Assembly (NCBI GenBank): GCA_025936615.1
Contig: JAICSZ010000071.1
Span: forward strand, 1 to 8,195
Direction of reading: 5' to 3'
Length of the DNA stretch: 8,195 nucleotides
Source of the DNA: Pedococcus sp.
GTDB taxonomy: Bacteria > Actinomycetota > Actinomycetes > Actinomycetales > Dermatophilaceae
In this document: positions 4,679-8,195 of the stretch, piece by piece
Position numbering within the stretch: the stretch's first letter is position 1
How the letters are laid out: every line of letters begins with the position of its first letter
Notes under the pieces: generated by a model
What the model was told of the DNA's origin: nothing
Database searches by the model: none
Seen by the model: only the letters and a program-made list of their open reading frames with translations
Translations under genes and position numbers: made by a program

Positions 4679-6303
4679 CCGTGCAGGGCAGCGGCGGCGC
4701 CCCCGGCTCGCCGGACGCTGCCCGGGTCGGCCCGTACCGCCTGCTCCAGCCGCTCGGCGAGGGCGGCATGGGCGTCGTCCACCTCGCCCTCGACCCCCAC
4801 GGCCGTGCCGTCGCCCTGAAGATCCTGCGCCCCCACGTCGCCCACGACCCCGGCGCCCGGACCCGGCTGCGCCGCGAGGTCGACGTCCTCGGGCGCATCC
4901 GTGACCCACGCGTCGCCGCTGTGGTCGATGCAGACCTCGACGGCGACCGCCCCTACCTCGTGACCCGCTACGTGCCCGGTCCGCCGCTCGACGAGGTGGT
5001 TCGCGAGCACGGGCCGATGCGCGGGGACCAGCTGCTGCGCCTGGGTCGGGGACTCGCCGAGGCGCTCGACGTGATCCACGAGGCGGACGTCATCCACCGC
5101 GACCTCAAGCCGGGCAACGTGCTGATGCTCGATGAGGACCCCGTCCTCATCGACTTCGGCATCGCCCACGTCGCCGACGACGTCCGCATCACCATGACCG
5201 GCCTGGTCATGGGCACGCCCGGCTACCTCTCGCCCGAGGTCGTCGAGGGCGCGCCCGTCACCGAGGCGACCGACTGGTGGGGCTGGGCGGCGACCCTGGC
5301 CTTCGCGGCCAGTGGCGCCTCGCCCTTCGGGCGCGGACCCATGGACGCTGTCCTGTCCCGGGTGAGCCGCGGCGAGGCGGACCTCGGCGGCGTGGACCCG
5401 CGGCTCGCGCCGCTGCTGTATGCCGCGTTGTCACCCGAGCCGCGCCAGCGCCCCGACGCCGACGAGGTGCTCGACGCGCTCGAGCGCTACGCGCACGGAC
5501 GGCCGGTGACCGAGGCGCTCAGCGCGCCCACGCGGCACACCCAGGTCCTGGAGCAGGGCAGCACCCACCAGCTGGACCGGCCCCCGGTGGCCTTCCGGGA
5601 GCCCGAACCGGAGCTGGTGCCCTGGGAGGAGCCCGACGAGGAGGTCTCCGACTGGCAGGCGGCCTGGGAGACCGGGGCCGGGGAGCCAGACCCGCGGATC
5701 GGGCGCGACATGCGCACCGGCACCCTGCTGGTCCTGCTCCTCGCCGTCGTGGCCGCCGCTGCCAGCTTCCCCGTCGCGACCGCCGGGTTCGCGGTGGTCT
5801 GGTCATGGGCCGCCCGCACCGCCGACCGTTCGGTGACCTCGCTGGTGGTGCGGCGCCACAGCAGGGGCAGGCGCCGCTCGGACGTGCCCTTTGCCGTGGC
5901 CGCCAGCCCCTGGCACGTCGTCGTCGGGGCGCTGGCCACCGTGGTGAGCGCGGTGCTGCCGATGGTCGTGGGGACCTGCGCGGTGTTCAGTGCCGCGCTC
6001 GCGACCACCGCCGTGACCGGCGGCTCGCCGCACCCGGACGCCGCCATCCCGCTCGCCGTCGGCGCACTCCTTGCCGTCCTGACCGCGTGGTGGGGACCGG
6101 GCGGGTCGGGCCTGCGCCGAGGCTCGCGCAGCATCCTTCGTGGCGTCGTCCGCGGCGCCACCGCCACTCGGGTGGCGGTCGTCGTCGGGCTGGTGCTCGG
6201 TGCCGGCTTCGTGGTCTGGGGGCTGCAGCACGGCGGTCAACCGCACTGGTGGCCCTGGCAGGCGCCCGGCTCGTTACTGCCCAGCGGCCTCGGCCTGGGC
6301 TGA
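4666..6303 (+). CDS. Membrane-anchored Ser/Thr protein kinase with polytopic C-terminus
   Basis: This 545-residue eukaryote-like (Hanks-type) kinase phosphorylates Ser/Thr on unknown targets from the inner face of the membrane. The kinase domain spans about residues 24-275: glycine loop GEGGMGVV (31-38), ATP-binding K52, helix-C E71, catalytic loop HRDLKPGN (144-151), DFG (163-165), activation loop with T176, T178 and T184, and GTPGYLSPE (183-191). The catalytic set is complete, so it should be active. An acidic, proline-rich linker (about 280-345) follows. The C-terminus has several hydrophobic segments (about 353-383, 416-450, 459-476, 503-521) and ends in a Trp-rich stretch. There are no PASTA repeats or other extracellular sensor domain, unlike PknB. 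The start is the second ATG of a tandem repeat, since the first leads to a stop after eight codons. The exporter gene follows after 11 bp, so the two are probably co-transcribed. I give no symbol because the family has many unnamed paralogues. Confidence 0.92.
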   Translation: MTTEAVQGSGGAPGSPDAARVGPYRLLQPLGEGGMGVVHLALDPHGRAVALKILRPHVAHDPGARTRLRREVDVLGRIRDPRVAAVVDADLDGDRPYLVTRYVPGPPLDEVVREHGPMRGDQLLRLGRGLAEALDVIHEADVIHRDLKPGNVLMLDEDPVLIDFGIAHVADDVRITMTGLVMGTPGYLSPEVVEGAPVTEATDWWGWAATLAFAASGASPFGRGPMDAVLSRVSRGEADLGGVDPRLAPLLYAALSPEPRQRPDADEVLDALERYAHGRPVTEALSAPTRHTQVLEQGSTHQLDRPPVAFREPEPELVPWEEPDEEVSDWQAAWETGAGEPDPRIGRDMRTGTLLVLLLAVVAAAASFPVATAGFAVVWSWAARTADRSVTSLVVRRHSRGRRRSDVPFAVAASPWHVVVGALATVVSAVLPMVVGTCAVFSAALATTAVTGGSPHPDAAIPLAVGALLAVLTAWWGPGGSGLRRGSRSILRGVVRGATATRVAVVVGLVLGAGFVVWGLQHGGQPHWWPWQAPGSLLPSGLGLG

Positions 6304-6314
6304 GCGCCGCGACG

Positions 6315-7793
6315 ATGGCTGGAGAACGCCGCAGGCCGCGCAGCCGCCGGCTGCACGCCGACCCCGCGCGCATCTGGCAGGGCGAGGAGGTCACCGAGAC
6401 CCTGCCGATGGTCGAGGCCCTGCGACACACACCCTACCGCAACCCACGGGTGCGCCAGGCCGCGGCACAGGAGCGCGAGGCGCGCGCCTCGCTCGACCTC
6501 GCGCTGCGCGTCGGCGAGCTGATGCTGCGCTGCGGCGCGGGCGCCCCCCAGGTGGAGTCGTCGGTGGTGGCGGTCGCCGCCGCCGCTGGCCTCGACCAGC
6601 TCGAGGTGGACATCACCCTGCAGTCGCTGCTGGTGCAGTGCACCACGCCGTCCGGCACCCCGCTGACGATGCTGCGCGTGGTGCGCTCCTCGACACGCGA
6701 CTTCGCCCGGCTCAGCGACGTCCACGAGTTCGTCGAGAGACTCGTGGCAGGCGACTACGACCGTGAGGGCGCGGCGGAGCGGCTGCGGGAGATCCGGCGG
6801 GCGCCACGCTTCTGGCCGCGCTGGGTCGTGCGGGCCGCCAGCGGACTGGTGGCCGGTGCGGTCGCGGTCATGCTCGGCGCCGGGCCGGTCGCGGCCCTGG
6901 TCGCCGCCGGCTCCGCGCTGCTCGTGGCGCGGGTGGGGCGTGCGCTCGGCCGCCAGGGGCTGCCCGAGTTCTACCAGGCGGCCTTCGGCGGGTTCGTCGC
7001 CACCGTGATCGCCTGGGGTGGCTACATCCTCGGCGCCCACGGATGGCTGCCCGTGTCGTCGTCGGAGTTCGCGTTCATCGTCGCGGGCGGGATCGTGGTG
7101 CTGCTGCCGGGGCGGACGGTGGCGAGCGCCTTCGAGGACGCCATCTCCGGCTACTCCGTCACGGGGGCGGGTCGGCTGTTCGCGGTCTTCCTGGTGACGG
7201 CGGGGATCATCCTGGGGGTCGCCTCCGGGCTGTCGGTGACGCGGGCGCTCTCGGGCGCGTTCGACCTCGACGCCGTCGAGCCGTCGATCGTCGCGACCCG
7301 GGCACTGAGCGCCCCGGTCCTGGTGGCGGTGCTCGGTGCCTGCGTGGTGGGCATGGCCGGCGCGGTCTCGCTGCGCAGCCGTCGTCGGCTCGTGCTGCCC
7401 GCCGGCCTGCTTGCGGGGGTGGCCGTGGCGGTCTCGGTGGGCGTCGCCCGGGTCGACGCGTTCGGGGCGCTCACGGCTTCCGGCATCGCCGCCCTGGTGC
7501 TGGGCTGCGCCGGTCGGCTGCTGGCCCTGCGGCTGGGCGCTCCCGCCATGGTGCTGGTCGTGCCGGGCAGCTACAGCCTCCTGCCGGGTCTGGCGATCTT
7601 CCGTGGACTCTACGAGATGGTCAACGGGTCCGGTGCCCAGGCCGGCAGCCTGTCCCTGCAGGGCGGTATCACCACGCTGCTCGGCGCGATGGCCGTGCTG
7701 CTCGCGATCGCCGCCGGCAGCGTGCTCGGGGACTTCCTGGCCGCGCCGTTCGACCACCGGATCGTGCAGAAGCGCCGGGCCCGGCGCCGTTGA
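6315..7793 (+). CDS. thrE: Threonine/serine exporter, ThrE family
   Basis: ThrE-family proteins export threonine and serine, and perhaps other small solutes, across the membrane using the proton gradient; the family founder is from Corynebacterium glutamicum and has about 490 residues. This protein has 492. It shows the two-part family structure. First comes a soluble N-terminal domain (about 55-165) with GELMLRCGAGAPQVE (67-81) and an EVDITLQSLLV strand (98-108). Then, from about residue 172, a hydrophobic region holds roughly ten membrane segments, including VPGSYSLLPG (416-425), and ends in a basic KRRARRR tail. The first 55 residues are Arg-rich and variable. The ATG lies 11 bp after the kinase stop without a clear Shine-Dalgarno, suggesting reinitiation from kinase translation. 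An alternative start is M32 (6408). Link with the kinase is by position only. Substrate assignment follows the family and was not tested here. Confidence 0.88.
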   Translation: MAGERRRPRSRRLHADPARIWQGEEVTETLPMVEALRHTPYRNPRVRQAAAQEREARASLDLALRVGELMLRCGAGAPQVESSVVAVAAAAGLDQLEVDITLQSLLVQCTTPSGTPLTMLRVVRSSTRDFARLSDVHEFVERLVAGDYDREGAAERLREIRRAPRFWPRWVVRAASGLVAGAVAVMLGAGPVAALVAAGSALLVARVGRALGRQGLPEFYQAAFGGFVATVIAWGGYILGAHGWLPVSSSEFAFIVAGGIVVLLPGRTVASAFEDAISGYSVTGAGRLFAVFLVTAGIILGVASGLSVTRALSGAFDLDAVEPSIVATRALSAPVLVAVLGACVVGMAGAVSLRSRRRLVLPAGLLAGVAVAVSVGVARVDAFGALTASGIAALVLGCAGRLLALRLGAPAMVLVVPGSYSLLPGLAIFRGLYEMVNGSGAQAGSLSLQGGITTLLGAMAVLLAIAAGSVLGDFLAAPFDHRIVQKRRARRR

Positions 7794-7808
7794 GTCCTCA
7801 GTAGCACG

Positions 7809-7857
7809 GGGCTCGGGCAGGGCAACAGCCCACGACCGTCGATCGGTCCGTTCGGAC
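7809..7857 (+). terminator. Short hairpins after thrE, possible terminator
   Basis: Three small stems lie here: GGGCT/AGCCC (7809-7813 with 7827-7831), GACCG/CGGTC (7834-7838 with 7844-7848) and GTCCG/CGGAC (7846-7850 with 7853-7857). The last two overlap and are alternatives. None is followed by a T-run, so termination is a guess based on position. Confidence 0.25.
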
Positions 7858-7877
7858 GACCTGGCGACCTCGCCGAC

Positions 7878-7906
7878 TTGTGGCTCGCCGGCGCGGACCC
7901 TAGCGT
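7878..7906 (+). promoter_or_regulatory. Promoter for the riboswitch-controlled gene
   Basis: TTGTGG (7878-7883) and TAGCGT (7901-7906) are separated by exactly 17 bp, a good housekeeping-sigma arrangement for a high-GC actinobacterium. Transcription would start near 7913, about 65 nt before the conserved riboswitch core and about 260 nt before the downstream start codon. Confidence 0.6.
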
Positions 7907-7971
7907 GGTCTGCGGTGCCCAGCACGGTTGGTGTGCCACGCACTCACAAGTGAACACGGCATACCCAGATG

Positions 7972-8150
7972 CGTGCCCGCAGCGCCGAACCTCGTCAGGC
8001 GGGCAACTCGCCGGAAGCCTTCCGGGCAGGACGAGGGTGGGGGAACCACCGTGACCCGGCCCATGCGGCCGCAGGTCTTGGGGTGAAGCCGGTTCGCCGG
8101 CCGGGCGCCTGACAGCCCGAACCCGACAGCTCACCTCTCAGGCGCACGTC
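7972..8150 (+). promoter_or_regulatory. Cyclic-di-AMP riboswitch (ydaO/yuaA family)
   Basis: This leader RNA binds c-di-AMP and controls the following gene. P1 is GCGCC (7982-7986) with GGCGC (8141-8145). The conserved GAACC follows P1 directly, and CCTCGTC (7990-7996) pairs with GACGAGG (8030-8036). Inside that stem sit two variable hairpins, one being CCGGAA/TTCCGG (8011-8025). Other family hallmarks appear in order: GGTGG/CCACC closing GGGGAACC (8036-8050), GGGGTGAA (8080-8087), a GCCGG-TTCG-CCGGC hairpin (8088-8101), CGGGC/GCCCG (8102-8119), and the 3' block CCCGAACCCGACAGCTCACC (8116-8135). Outer boundaries are approximate. In actinobacteria this class commonly precedes genes for cell-wall hydrolases such as Rpf or NlpC/P60 proteins. 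Confidence 0.9.
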
Positions 8151-8158
8151 AGGAGAGG
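8134..8158 (+). promoter_or_regulatory. Shine-Dalgarno and candidate sequestering hairpin of the riboswitch
   Basis: AGGAGAGG (8151-8158) is the only purine-rich ribosome site before the ATG at 8172. CCTCTC (8134-8139), at the 3' edge of the aptamer, is exactly complementary to GAGAGG (8153-8158). The loop of that hairpin would contain the 3' strand of P1 (8141-8145), so the hairpin and a formed P1 should be mutually exclusive. This suggests translational control, but the direction is not settled. Confidence 0.4.
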
Positions 8159-8171
8159 AAGTCCCCCCGCA

Positions 8172-8195
8172 ATGTTCTATGCCCCGAAGCACTCC
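8172..8195 (+). CDS. Start of a riboswitch-controlled gene (first 8 codons)
   Basis: The ATG opens MFYAPKHS and runs off the window. It follows the riboswitch by about 25 bp and has AGGAGAGG upstream, with a longish spacer of about 13 bases. The product cannot be recognised from eight residues. From riboswitch context a secreted peptidoglycan hydrolase is the best guess. An ATG at 8179 in another frame is the alternative start. Confidence 0.5.

Noticed and set aside
4643..4680. First ATG of the tandem repeat as the true kinase start with a one-base sequencing error
   Set aside because: Adding a base would join the two frames, but the 23-bp periodicity and the exact ATGA overlap are explained without an error. 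I cannot exclude it from the sequence alone.
5277..6314. Upstream in-frame extension of thrE inside the kinase gene
   Set aside because: This segment overlaps the kinase in another frame and translates to Arg/Ala/Gly-rich noise; ThrE family length fits the ATG at 6315.
6237..7943. Long minus-strand open frame (568 codons) opposite thrE
   Set aside because: The translation is His/Gln/Arg/Gly-rich and low in complexity, as expected for the antisense of a GC-rich membrane-protein gene. It also runs through the downstream promoter region.
1..8195. Mobile elements, CRISPR arrays, tRNA or rRNA genes, phage or defence modules
   Set aside because: I saw no transposase, integrase, regularly spaced repeats, tRNA cloverleaf or rRNA segment, and codon and base usage look uniform.

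Overview
The window is GC-rich (about 70%) and densely coded. It has GTG starts, few Shine-Dalgarno sites, an MsiK-type sugar-transport ATPase, a GT20 OtsA/OtsB trehalose pair, a eukaryote-like Ser/Thr kinase, a ThrE-type exporter and a cyclic-di-AMP (ydaO/yuaA) riboswitch. Together these point to a high-GC actinobacterium. Micrococcales, perhaps an Intrasporangiaceae-like genus, is my guess and is not proven by the sequence.

Layout, left to right. (1) Positions 1-1743 are a sugar-uptake control block. The 5' part of msiK runs leftward off the window, divergent from a LacI-family repressor. The roughly 190-bp spacer carries two overlapping inverted repeats of the CTTGCA type immediately upstream of the repressor, and a separate 12-bp-arm inverted repeat nearer msiK. 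(2) Positions 1746-4039 are the leftward otsA-otsB operon (trehalose-6-phosphate synthase, then phosphatase). The two genes overlap by one base, and otsB ends 2 bp from the end of the repressor gene. (3) Positions 4040-4172 are a divergent promoter region with two overlapping perfect palindromes. (4) Positions 4173-7793 run rightward: a small two-CBS-domain protein, a Ser/Thr kinase with a polytopic membrane C-terminus, and a ThrE-family exporter. The kinase start lies in a 23-bp tandem duplication that creates an 8-codon upstream ORF ending in an ATGA overlap with the real start. (5) Positions 7794-8195 hold a promoter and a c-di-AMP riboswitch, then a Shine-Dalgarno sequence and the first eight codons of a gene that runs off the right edge.

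How the parts fit (partly inference). MsiK energises import of disaccharides such as maltose or cellobiose, and the LacI-type protein probably represses sugar-transport genes and itself. OtsA and OtsB make trehalose, an osmoprotectant and stress sugar. In other bacteria c-di-AMP reports on osmotic and potassium status, and in actinobacteria its riboswitch often precedes cell-wall hydrolase genes. The CBS protein may sense adenine nucleotides, and the kinase is a membrane-anchored signalling enzyme. Carbohydrate, osmotic and envelope control are therefore adjacent, but the sequence does not show that they form one regulon.

I see no mobile element, CRISPR array, tRNA or rRNA. The most unusual local feature is the duplicated start region of the kinase. 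The riboswitch is the strongest non-coding call.
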